64,000 bases of DNA from Hyphochytrium catenoides (Eukaryota; Sar; Hyphochytriomycetes; Hyphochytriales; Hyphochytriaceae): the NCBI GenBank assembly GCA_900088475.1, contig FLMG01003521.1:186001-250000 (forward strand), read 5' to 3'. The notes below the pieces were generated by a model, which had not been told where the DNA came from, ran no database searches, and was given only the letters and a program-made list of their open reading frames with translations. Below, in pieces: positions 45,801-53,999 of this stretch. The stretch's first letter is position 1. Each line of letters begins with the position of its first letter. The position numbers and the translations under genes are program-made.

Positions 45801-48800
45801 GGGCAATATACCAAGTACAGCGTTCAATACCTTATACTTGGGCAAGTCGGTGCCCCAGATTGATACAGCAAGTACAATCTGTCCGCCGGGGCCAATGACA
45901 GCTAATACAACTGTTTTAGTTGGAGGGACCTACATCGCCAGTGCAAGCAGTGTGATTCCTGGGTATAATGGTTTGTATGATCCATACAAAATGTTTAATA
46001 ACAGTAACACCGACTCGAACGATTGTTGGCTAAGCGCTGCATCAATGTATGCAAGTAGTGGGTTCTACCAGGGGACGACATTAACGACCGTGTCAGGAAC
46101 GTCTTACGCTGGAGAATGGGTTCAGTTACGCGTCCCAAGTCCAGTCTCTGTTACAACTTACACATTAATTGGAGAGCTGAACCTCGATACTACTTCCACC
46201 TATGAATATGCTAGAACTAGATCCCCGAGTCTTTTCGTGTTAGCTGGTTCAAACGATGGCGCGACCTGGACCACCATTCATGACCAAAGCACCAGGCTCA
46301 CTAATTGGGCTGCTAACGGCCATATGGTATTTACTGCGACAAATAACAATTCATACACTTACTTCAGACTCGTTGTAAGGCAGGTGGGTATTGGATCTAT
46401 TGCATCCGATGGTTATGCCGCGATCGGAGAGTTGAAGTTTAATGAGACTCGAAGTCCACCAGCGGCAATGACCAGCGATACCTCAGTATTGAATGGTGGG
46501 ACATACATTGCTAGTGCTAGTTCATACTATAACGCAACAAGCTTTCCTGCATTTAAATCCTTCGATAATAATATTTCCACAAATTGGAACTCTACTGTAA
46601 ATGCGTACAACAGCTCTACGGGCGCGTACACTGGAAGTAACACAACTACGATATCAGGTGTGTCGTATGCAGGTGATTGGTTACAGCTGCAACTACCAGC
46701 CGCAGTTTCTACCGTGTATTATGCCATTCAGTCTCATTCCACTGTAACTGTTTGTCCCGGAACGTTCGTACTCGCCGGATCTAACGATGGTGTGACATGG
46801 ACTCTCGTCCATAGCCAAACTAGTGTACCTCAGTGGATTAGTGCACGGTATTCTTACTTCACCACGACTAACAACGCACCGTACATGTATTATAGGCTTG
46901 TAGGGCGAACAGGTAACGGTATGACGTACTGGGGTGTAAATGAATTAATATTGGTAGGTGGTACTGTTGGCGTCACAGTACCAGCATCTTCTAGCTTCAA
47001 TGGATACATCGATGACTTCCACGTAACAAGTGACGTACTATACACTTCATCATTCACCCCACCAACGTCAGCTCCTTCTAGAAGACCACAAGACTTGATC
47101 TTGAATCACTTTGACGGGACTGACGGGTCAACGAACCTCCAGTTATCCGAGGATACTGCAATGTCGGTCCCTCCAGTGAATACCTATGGTGGTGCGCTTC
47201 CTGTTACTACCAACAAGATGTTTGGTACTGCTAGTTTACTCTGTGACCGTACAACCAATAAGTACATTGACATTCGGGTAGACCTGTCCTCCAAAAATAT
47301 GGACGACTTCTGCTTGGAAGCGTGGGTCAATCTTACCAGTTACCCAACGACACATTCCGTCCTACTTGCAGCGAAAACAAACTTCACCTTCCAGCTCGTT
47401 GTCAACCCCAGCGGATATCCAGCGCTTTATGTGGGTAATGGGTCAAGTTGGTCACAGGCTAATGGTGTTACAAACTCGGGTCAATTATTCACGAATTATT
47501 GGCAGCATGTTGCAGTTACCTACTCTCATACTTCAGGATACCGCGTGTTTGTGGATGGATATACAGCCATGAGTGTAGTCAAGTTATGGCCTGTTAAGAT
47601 GGATACCGTCTACATTGGTTCTTCCGTTCAGTACTCCTCAGACTCTAACTTGAACTGGAATGGCTATATTGACGAGTTTAGATACAGCAACTGCACAAGA
47701 TACACTCAGACTTTCATTCCACAGACCGCGCAGTTCTACCGCGATACGGAAACGCTAATACTACTTCACTTTGATGACACAACACAGGTTGTCCAGGATC
47801 TTGTGGTGCCCAGTAAGTCGACTCCGACGTGGAACCTAACGACTGGAGGCGTGCTGTCAGTGGCCGGCGCACAGTTTAACGGTGTGTCAGACGTTAAGCT
47901 GGACGGTGCTTATCTGTATGTTCTAGATACTACTAACAAGTCTATAAAGAAGATTGCGACGAACGGTCTATCTGTAACAACGATGATATCAGGACTAACT
48001 TCTCCCAGCGCTATTGCTCCTGATGGATCTGGAGGTTGCTTCTACACTGAACCAACTTTACATCGTGTGTACTACGTGACCAGTAATGGTAGTTCTATCG
48101 TCTATGCAGGCACTGGTACTGCTGGTGCTCAGGATTCCAATATAAGTACTACTGGAGCTCTAGCTTCTTCATTGGGCGTGAATCTACTCTCTGCTGGCGG
48201 CGTATGCGTAGATCGTAACACCAACAATGTCTATTTCTGCAACCAGACATCGATTTATAAAATTGAGCCCAATGGTAGGGTGACAATGATCCATACGGGT
48301 ATAAGCACTGCAAGAACAATTGGTCTGAATGAGAGTGGTACAACCATGTACATCTCTGTACCGGGAAGACTCTATAAATTTGACCTCACAAATGGTTACT
48401 TCTACTGGAACTTCTTGGGATCGGGCACAGCCGGATTTGCAGATGGTACGGGGACGTCAGCACAGGTGTCAAGCGCTATAAACGGCATTGCTGCCGTGGG
48501 AGACCTTATCTACTTCAGTGACAACGGCAACGTCCGAATCCGAGCTTTCTATGACTCGCCAGGACTTGCTCAAGCCACAGTTTTCACAGTCATTGGTAAC
48601 TCAAGCCCTACGGGGGCAGACGGTTATGGAGAATCGGCAAGTATCCTTCAACCTTGGGGGATTACGGTAAGTCCAGACCAGAGCTACCTTTATATCAGTT
48701 CGGGGGCTGCTAGTTCTCGAGTACGACGGTACGACAGGTCTACCACGGAGGTCACAACAGTCAGTACAAGTGGAACGTTACCCAGCAATGGTGCGAAGTA

Positions 48801-51800
48801 TATAACTCAAACCAGTGATAGCTACATCTATGTGACCGATAGTATAACCATTTATCGCATTGATCTCGCCACTAATGCCATGGTTGCCGTATCTGGTGGC
48901 TCTACTGGGAGTGGAGATAACCAATATATGGGGTTTGTTGGCCTTCAACGTGATAGTGGAGATAACCTGATTATTGGAGATGGGTCAAGTTATCGTATCA
49001 TTTGGTGGGATCGTCAGGGTACAGCATCTGTTAACTTTGGAAGGGTTATCGGAACAGGGGCTGCTTTAGTAACGGTAACCAATGGTAACAGCTTAACTGA
49101 GGCCAGAATGGGAACCACCACTACTATCCTGAGTGATTCTACGTATCTCTATGCTTGTGAGAGTACCAACAGTCTTATACGCCGTTACAACCCAGGAAAC
49201 GGAACATGCGACACATACAAATCAGGAATAGCTGCAATGGCGGCATGCTTCGATGGTTCTAATAGTACTATGTACGTATGTGAGACTCGACGCGTTTATG
49301 CTATAAGCATGTGGGATGGAACTAGCACTCTCATTGCTGGGACTGGAACGTCAGGGACAGTGAATGGACCCGGCGTAAGTGCCACATTTACAGCCATAGC
49401 CAGAGTTTATTGTAGTTTGGACGGCTACCTTTATCTCAGTGATCAGAACCGTATTCGTAGAATCAATCTAAATGATGGTGTATATACTGTCTCCACATTC
49501 GCGGGAACGGGTACGGCCACGTCAACCGATAATACCAACCCTCTTTTAGCAACTTTCAACACCCCGCAAGGTATTTTAACCCGTAGTGACTACAATTACT
49601 ACAGTGGATGGGCCCTCCACGCCGTATATGTCGGGGAGAACACAGGAGCAAGGATCCGAAGAATTGATGGTCCTACTGGTGCGGTTACGACGTTAGTCTC
49701 TGGAATTGGCTCGGTAACCGATATCAAGTACACGAGTAGCAGTGACACTGACTGGATAGCAGCAACCATACAGAATCAAGGCAGTATTAAAATATTTGAC
49801 CAAGCAGGAGTACAGTACTACACTATTGGTTTAGGGACAGGTGGCTACCTCGATGCCGCTGAGTCTAATCTAGCCAGGCTCAATAGCCCAAACACTTTGT
49901 GTTTTCATAATGGTGCAATCTATGTTGGCGAATCAGCAAGGATTCGCAAGATTGCAAATCCTTATGACACCATAGCTGGAGTTACCACCTTTGCAGGGAC
50001 GGGTACGACCGGTAACGTTCCTCCGGAGGTGATCACTCCAACAATCTCCCAACCCACTGGTATTATCTACGATCGCATCTACACCGGTAATGTCTATGTC
50101 TGTACCACATTTAACAGCATACCACGTATTCGGGTAGTTGATGGTTCTAGCATTAAAACACTGGCTGGTGGTACTCTGAATGGCCTAAAAAATGGATTGG
50201 GGTACATGGCCGGGTTCAGTAGTCTTGGAAAGATGGCATTCGATACCACAAATAGAGTTCTTTATGTAGTAGACGGAACCACAGTAAGAACGGTCAAAGT
50301 AGGCGGGGTGGGAGGAATCGTAGGAAATAAGAACATCTCAGTATCCAACATTCAAGGCGTGGCATGTAATAGCGCCAATGGAGATATATACATGTCTACA
50401 GCTGATCACACCATTCGTAGATTCTCCAATAATACAGTTAGCATAATCGCAGGTGCGAGTGCGAGTAGTGGATCAACAGACGCAACAGGAACATCTGCTC
50501 GTTTCAACAGTCCAGCAGGTCTCACATCAGACGCTACTGGAAACCTTTTCATAGCCGATTCTGGTAATCATAGAATTCGTCGGCTGGACATGTCTTCTCT
50601 GGCTGTCACCACAGTTGCAGGGAGTACCGCTGGAAATGTTGATTTCGCGACTTATGGCTTCACAACCACGGACTCCAAGTTTGGCACCAGGTCATTAGCC
50701 TTTGGTGGTGTTCACCCTGTCCGTCCAACATTGGGTAATATTGTTGTAAACACAGCTCGACCTTGGACTGTAGAGTTATGGTTCAATCCTGCTGCTTGGG
50801 CCACATCTTACCTCATTCATTGTGGATCTGCAGTGGGCGGATTGAGAATACGAACTTACAATAACGGTAGAGTGGCATTCTTCATTAATGACTATGAAAC
50901 CACAAGTTCTGGATACTACACTACTGCAAAATGGAACCATGTCGCTGTACAGTACAATGGAACTGATTACCGCTGTTACCTAAACGGTGACCTAGATGTG
51001 GCATATAACAGTGGTGGAGCGACCATGTTCCCCGACGCTTTCAAAAACATCTCACTAGCCACTTCGATTGTTTATGGTGCCGCAAACCAGGCTTTTGTGG
51101 GTAACATTGATGAAGTGCGTATCAGCAATGTGGCAAGGTACTCGAATGGAACAGGCGGAGGACTTCCAGTCGGTCGGTTTGTAAGAGACCTACACACCGC
51201 AGCACTGAATCACTTTGAAGGAATATCTACAACTGAGCTTACTCATGGAGAGGATCTAGCTACCATGCCGGTGGAAATTCCAACATGGGGTACCTTCAAC
51301 CCTGGAAACTACGCAGCCATCTCTAAGGCACCAAAGCTAGTCTCTAACAGTAAAAAATTCGGTTCCACATCTTTGGCATTTAACGGTACCGATGAAGTAG
51401 TCATGGTGAGCAAGAATTGGTATACTACGAAACCTCCAATTTCTCATTGGACCCTGGAGTTTTGGGCGTACCTGACAGCCAGTATGAATGGTAAAGCGAT
51501 TGCGAGATCAACACATACCACGGGCTACAGTATCATCCTAACAGCAACTAATGTACAATGTGCGCTAGGTAACAGCGGATCTATTGCTAATGCTGTCAGC
51601 AGCAATGCATTTACTCCCAATGACTGGAATCATATTGCGTTGTGTTACACGTACAACGGATACTGGCTTTATGTGAATGGAGTTGGAACACAGTTAACAA
51701 GTAGTACAAGTCAAGTCTTCCATGATGCCATAGTGTTTGGCCACGGAGGTAACACCCTTTTCAATGGCAATCTGGATGAGCTCAGGATTAGCAGTATCTG

Positions 51801-53814
51801 CAGATACAATGGCAATTTTACTCCTCCTGCATCGGCATTTACCATGGACCCATACACCCTAGTGCTAAATCACTTCGATGGACCTGTTGGGACAAGTAAC
51901 CTGATGATGACTGAAGATGTTAGTCTACCTACGGCACAGCCCGATAAGACTACGTACAGTGTCAGTGGCACCGTAGAGATTTCAACGAACGACCAGAAAT
52001 TCGGTTCTTCTTCAGCTTACTTCCCCACTACACCTTCAAGCGTTGCTGTTGCAGGTTTGTACACACCAATTGCGCCCTGGACTATTGAAGGCTGGCTCTA
52101 CATCACACGCTTACCAACCTCATATGCAACATTCATTGGTTCAAACGATGCTAGTGGAACACCGGCAGCCAATGCCTTCTCGATCAGTAATGGTGGCGTT
52201 AACATAACATGGGCATCAAAGGCAGGAAGTGTCGTCTCCAACGTTACTTCATCTAACAACATACACTCAGGTACGTGGGTTCACTGCGTTCTGCAATGTG
52301 ATGGGCTTGGTTCATTGTCTGCCGTCGTAAATGGCCAGCAAGTAGCTAACTCATTCAGTGGTAACAGTAGAAATATGGACTCAGTGTTTGCAGCTTTGAG
52401 TTTGGGTTCTTCCAATGGCTACACTAATCCGCTAGTGGGCTACCTCGACTCTCTGAGAATTAGTAAGGTTCAGAGATATCGTCCAAATGCGTTTATGGTG
52501 TCGAACATGCCTTTCACAGTTGATACTCACACACTCTTGTTGAATAACTTTGAGTCTGGGGCCAACGACGCGCTCTTCAAGGGCACTGTTGAAGGAGCCA
52601 CGTACTCCAGCACTGACTCCACGCAGATTGGCGCACCAGCAAGTCAGCTGTTCGGGTCCAACACTTTCGCATTCCTCGCCGGGAGCAGCACCACTAACGT
52701 CTCGCTATCAAATTTGACAAATAGTGTTGTTGCCACTCCACCAAGCTGGACCATGGAGATGTGGCTCTACCTCGCGGGCCACTACTCCACGGTTACAGGA
52801 ACGCCTATCCTCACTACTCAAGGTTTTCAGATTACAGTACTATACCCATCCAAGCTGATTGCCCTCGTTACACCCGATGGGACCACTACAGTGAGCTCAA
52901 CGCCAATGCCCTTCATGCAATGGAGGCATCTTGCCATCGTCTTTGATGGGACACAATATAGAGTCTATGTGCATGGTGTAGCCGTCATCACTTATAACTC
53001 CACAAACGCAAGTAACGCACTTCGGTCTATCTACCTAGCATGGAGAGCTGGTCTGTCCACTACACGTAATGTCCCAATGTATGGGAGCAACTTCAGAGTC
53101 AGCAACGTGCCGCGATACAGCGGCGCTACATTCACGGTCCCCACATCCGCCTTTGCTAATGACCTCAACACGATGGCACTCAACCCCTTGTCAACCTCAA
53201 CCTTTGTGGCTGGTGGCTCAGGCATGATCCGAGGTGGCTTCACCTACAATAGAATATATTGTGTCTATGTCTTGGGGCATGACCAGTTGCCAGTATACCT
53301 ACTGTCCGACAGAAACGTAGCAAACGGTGATGTACTGGTCGACCTACCGCCCGGCTACTCAACAGAGAACTACCGCCAACTACCCATCTACCTAGTAAGT
53401 GAGGACAACTCAGCCAACACGCTAGCACTACGCCCATACTACTACAGCAACAACCTATGCATTGTCGGCGCAGCCAACAACCGATTGGGAGTGTCATCCT
53501 TCAGCTCATTGGCCTATAGCTCAGTGAACAGCCAGTTCGCAAACTACATTCCCCCAAATGCAACAAGGTATAAGGCCTCCCTTGTCTTTAGAAACAGTAA
53601 ACAGGGCTTAGCCTCAGTCAAGTTCTCCAATGACACCTTTGAGTCAAATGTGGTAGAGATTGCTGATGACACTAGCCAGTCAAGCACTAACCCTATGTAC
53701 TCCTTCCAGTTTGTAGATGCTCCATGCTATGGCGGAGTTGCTAACATGGCTATTACAGACACCAACAGTGCCGCTACTGTAGGTGTTCTCGGATTCTACT
53801 TGAATGAAGCCTAA
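39859..53814 (+). CDS. Giant modular adhesin-like protein, 4651 aa (LamG, F5/8C-like, NHL)
   Basis: About 11 LamG/ConA-like domains are visible through the repeated strand 'WTIE(F/L)WF' and the later 'WNHVA...NG' strand. They centre at residues of about 196, 798, 1203, 1428, 1660, 1893, 2481, 3634, 3863, 4073 and 4296. Two F5/8C (discoidin)-like units lie at about 2025-2195 and 2215-2368. A long NHL-type propeller, with phrases such as 'GNLFIADSGNHRIRRLD', spans about 2670-3595. Fibre modules 'GGTGMTSYSANDLLIGN' (about 548) and a Gly/Ser linker (596-618) are near the N-terminus. Most segments end 'LNHFDG' then 'T.LS.ED', a spacer. No signal peptide is obvious. These are carbohydrate- or protein-binding folds; it is probably a surface fibre or attachment protein. 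Confidence 0.9.
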   Translation: MSSITVNTINVTSGSIKSVTTTKVGGVGIATTGDVATGTSKVKLVTPASLASLFDAVSVGGKSTSVGTFGVVTAASVSGPVIADIKTLLAATSTTKAINPAALRTVLANPPAIGSGTANKAQFVDVSATSVNPASTALATAAEANGSYSGTIAPSYTWTVNGSAAVATTSKKFGTGSLAILTAGSTAQVSVTPPTNEWTIEFWFNVSSSLPDTVNGLLGNATEFLIALAYDPDLSKIAVFLSSDGASWDIANYDETSNTAALGVWNHVAVQYNGFQYAVFLNGVRTVVGTPGTNAVLNALAWSNLQVGGWAWSGDFANGYIDCLRISNIARYNGDFTPQTTEFVRDLNTILLNNFNGSNGSTDLNATEVKSILGYSNNKVMTPQSSVAMFKSPPIIGSVTPGHATFTNLSVSGNFNLTTPITASQGGLGFTSYVKGDLVLGGGGASLNKLPIGAAGRYLRSESHSTYGLAWQTPSYSIAQSQKSLFAIASESVVPTITDKALTPATIPYFASRPPAIGSTTPTSGTLGAVTVHSATTLANNVTLAQGGTGMTSYSANDLLIGNTSNALSKLSVGTPGQYLRTDTSKPLGVSWASASAGSGSGGSGNSGSGGSGSVGGANGATNNYSYVSKPKKLSNSQWSFDQIHVVSSTGSEFQSTTPLSFRTSTLGAINGIAQSETLDGTISLDRTDPYKITGIGTSFTSRFVVGDVITIAESTVKTVTAIGSSTSMTVDTPFLATTNAANSWVSKLTTNQPYVTGGDCFRYNRGKFGFSAAVTNGSDTQFQVTLAPSILTSPPAAWTYEFWYTHNNSAGVNSFFQIPGYVTLTRNTGAALFYSLSNGNGVALVSSASTTPSVTSGAYVHVAYCFDGTSFSLYLNGTRVYTTAGVNIPADSLQTVIFGSIFGSTVELVYIDEFRFSTVARYSGTTYTIPTEKFTWDNSTLCLQHFETIDFNLSDEANFLNQSGLTYKRGGLASNARYHIYGYSLNGANHALLLSPRSVKAGQTVVDVPTALSGYLQVQIPCIVDVSDGVVSLIKNNVDYPDGYVDSGNPKQLNAFQYSVPYTSARNATNTANIEIKGSKVLDVQKTGPNGIAQGSITGILGAASGTTITGVGTQFMKDLQVGTILTVNGQSRTVTAIASDTSLTVDAAYTSIPTWVGKNNSTVGNLSPASASNALYLTNAVGSNSIGNVYVNGLAAPAGAWTIEMWFLPHADTTYNYGLFCDWLQSGLSVYLRASDLKLQVRINTTAASDLTLGSWQFNNFTTNAATNHGWNHFALQFDGTNSYRGILNGSVASSVAFTSTSAMLPGVWDRLQFGLADCDTGFEGYLDSVRVSKVSRYSADFTPTATFTSDANTLSLNTFDSAVNITTSEQVSGITWSDSTPTFSTTRSRFGNTSLRFKGTKNSVGAKPHMHTNISALATPPVEQWTIELWFNHDSAFKDFSCLIGNHTDNILKVGLNSQAQMVFYALATNGTVIANNLLGGAGSVGQSTWNHLALVFTGRQYVLYVNGMADINVASELPVDQRAFTQMVLGRVVGNASWTLTDAYLDEFRVSTVARYTADFTPPTAVFTKDAQTMALNHFELTSNPNDPKDLNQSEDATIVKTSLVATNVTPTYTWTASDGAIISRDQSRYGVSSLKLVRGTSSSVSVSGGPNTPATWTIALWVYPNNFSNAVTVLSTAGALFEIALTTSGYVTVAAGVTATGDIFTTQSSSNSIPAASWAHIAVTYTSSTYTIFVNGVRTVIATGKSNLGTSAFNSITLGKSTVTAGRALDGYLDEFHVTSDILYSAAFSPTESATLRSTSSLILNHFDGNEGSTELSSTEDLTVEQAVQVLTQTNMNTTFTPTYAWTAINGAAISRTVAKFGVASLKLTRSTSDQASITSGPNTPSTWTLSFWVYPADLSAESTVITNNNNYLVVSVTATGNVRLLVGTSSAGDLANGTSSNSVSSTAWSHVALTYDSSSYTLFVNGIPTIIATSKGNIPSTAFNTLYLGKSVPQIDTASTICPPGPMTANTTVLVGGTYIASASSVIPGYNGLYDPYKMFNNSNTDSNDCWLSAASMYASSGFYQGTTLTTVSGTSYAGEWVQLRVPSPVSVTTYTLIGELNLDTTSTYEYARTRSPSLFVLAGSNDGATWTTIHDQSTRLTNWAANGHMVFTATNNNSYTYFRLVVRQVGIGSIASDGYAAIGELKFNETRSPPAAMTSDTSVLNGGTYIASASSYYNATSFPAFKSFDNNISTNWNSTVNAYNSSTGAYTGSNTTTISGVSYAGDWLQLQLPAAVSTVYYAIQSHSTVTVCPGTFVLAGSNDGVTWTLVHSQTSVPQWISARYSYFTTTNNAPYMYYRLVGRTGNGMTYWGVNELILVGGTVGVTVPASSSFNGYIDDFHVTSDVLYTSSFTPPTSAPSRRPQDLILNHFDGTDGSTNLQLSEDTAMSVPPVNTYGGALPVTTNKMFGTASLLCDRTTNKYIDIRVDLSSKNMDDFCLEAWVNLTSYPTTHSVLLAAKTNFTFQLVVNPSGYPALYVGNGSSWSQANGVTNSGQLFTNYWQHVAVTYSHTSGYRVFVDGYTAMSVVKLWPVKMDTVYIGSSVQYSSDSNLNWNGYIDEFRYSNCTRYTQTFIPQTAQFYRDTETLILLHFDDTTQVVQDLVVPSKSTPTWNLTTGGVLSVAGAQFNGVSDVKLDGAYLYVLDTTNKSIKKIATNGLSVTTMISGLTSPSAIAPDGSGGCFYTEPTLHRVYYVTSNGSSIVYAGTGTAGAQDSNISTTGALASSLGVNLLSAGGVCVDRNTNNVYFCNQTSIYKIEPNGRVTMIHTGISTARTIGLNESGTTMYISVPGRLYKFDLTNGYFYWNFLGSGTAGFADGTGTSAQVSSAINGIAAVGDLIYFSDNGNVRIRAFYDSPGLAQATVFTVIGNSSPTGADGYGESASILQPWGITVSPDQSYLYISSGAASSRVRRYDRSTTEVTTVSTSGTLPSNGAKYITQTSDSYIYVTDSITIYRIDLATNAMVAVSGGSTGSGDNQYMGFVGLQRDSGDNLIIGDGSSYRIIWWDRQGTASVNFGRVIGTGAALVTVTNGNSLTEARMGTTTTILSDSTYLYACESTNSLIRRYNPGNGTCDTYKSGIAAMAACFDGSNSTMYVCETRRVYAISMWDGTSTLIAGTGTSGTVNGPGVSATFTAIARVYCSLDGYLYLSDQNRIRRINLNDGVYTVSTFAGTGTATSTDNTNPLLATFNTPQGILTRSDYNYYSGWALHAVYVGENTGARIRRIDGPTGAVTTLVSGIGSVTDIKYTSSSDTDWIAATIQNQGSIKIFDQAGVQYYTIGLGTGGYLDAAESNLARLNSPNTLCFHNGAIYVGESARIRKIANPYDTIAGVTTFAGTGTTGNVPPEVITPTISQPTGIIYDRIYTGNVYVCTTFNSIPRIRVVDGSSIKTLAGGTLNGLKNGLGYMAGFSSLGKMAFDTTNRVLYVVDGTTVRTVKVGGVGGIVGNKNISVSNIQGVACNSANGDIYMSTADHTIRRFSNNTVSIIAGASASSGSTDATGTSARFNSPAGLTSDATGNLFIADSGNHRIRRLDMSSLAVTTVAGSTAGNVDFATYGFTTTDSKFGTRSLAFGGVHPVRPTLGNIVVNTARPWTVELWFNPAAWATSYLIHCGSAVGGLRIRTYNNGRVAFFINDYETTSSGYYTTAKWNHVAVQYNGTDYRCYLNGDLDVAYNSGGATMFPDAFKNISLATSIVYGAANQAFVGNIDEVRISNVARYSNGTGGGLPVGRFVRDLHTAALNHFEGISTTELTHGEDLATMPVEIPTWGTFNPGNYAAISKAPKLVSNSKKFGSTSLAFNGTDEVVMVSKNWYTTKPPISHWTLEFWAYLTASMNGKAIARSTHTTGYSIILTATNVQCALGNSGSIANAVSSNAFTPNDWNHIALCYTYNGYWLYVNGVGTQLTSSTSQVFHDAIVFGHGGNTLFNGNLDELRISSICRYNGNFTPPASAFTMDPYTLVLNHFDGPVGTSNLMMTEDVSLPTAQPDKTTYSVSGTVEISTNDQKFGSSSAYFPTTPSSVAVAGLYTPIAPWTIEGWLYITRLPTSYATFIGSNDASGTPAANAFSISNGGVNITWASKAGSVVSNVTSSNNIHSGTWVHCVLQCDGLGSLSAVVNGQQVANSFSGNSRNMDSVFAALSLGSSNGYTNPLVGYLDSLRISKVQRYRPNAFMVSNMPFTVDTHTLLLNNFESGANDALFKGTVEGATYSSTDSTQIGAPASQLFGSNTFAFLAGSSTTNVSLSNLTNSVVATPPSWTMEMWLYLAGHYSTVTGTPILTTQGFQITVLYPSKLIALVTPDGTTTVSSTPMPFMQWRHLAIVFDGTQYRVYVHGVAVITYNSTNASNALRSIYLAWRAGLSTTRNVPMYGSNFRVSNVPRYSGATFTVPTSAFANDLNTMALNPLSTSTFVAGGSGMIRGGFTYNRIYCVYVLGHDQLPVYLLSDRNVANGDVLVDLPPGYSTENYRQLPIYLVSEDNSANTLALRPYYYSNNLCIVGAANNRLGVSSFSSLAYSSVNSQFANYIPPNATRYKASLVFRNSKQGLASVKFSNDTFESNVVEIADDTSQSSTNPMYSFQFVDAPCYGGVANMAITDTNSAATVGVLGFYLNEA

Positions 53815-53830
53815 GGTTAAAAAAAAAGGG

Positions 53831-53898
53831 ATCTGGCTACTTCCGGAGTATGAGATCCAAAGCCTAAGATAACATTAGCATCTGGCTACTTCCGGAGT
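53831..53898. repeat. Right inverted-repeat arm of the giant gene (two copies)
   Basis: ATCTGGCTACTTCCGGAGT occurs at 53831-53849 and again at 53880-53898, just after the stop at 53814 and a run of A. These are direct repeats of each other and inverted relative to the left arm at 39692-39754. The spacing between the copies (49 bases) is the same as on the left (49 bases). Confidence 0.8.
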
Positions 53899-53999
53899 CC
53901 CAATCCCATAGCCGGTAACCGAAATGTCAAATATATATGGTTACTATTTTTTCCAGAATGCATAGTATAATAGTACCGTTATAGTCAGGTAGGGAGGCC

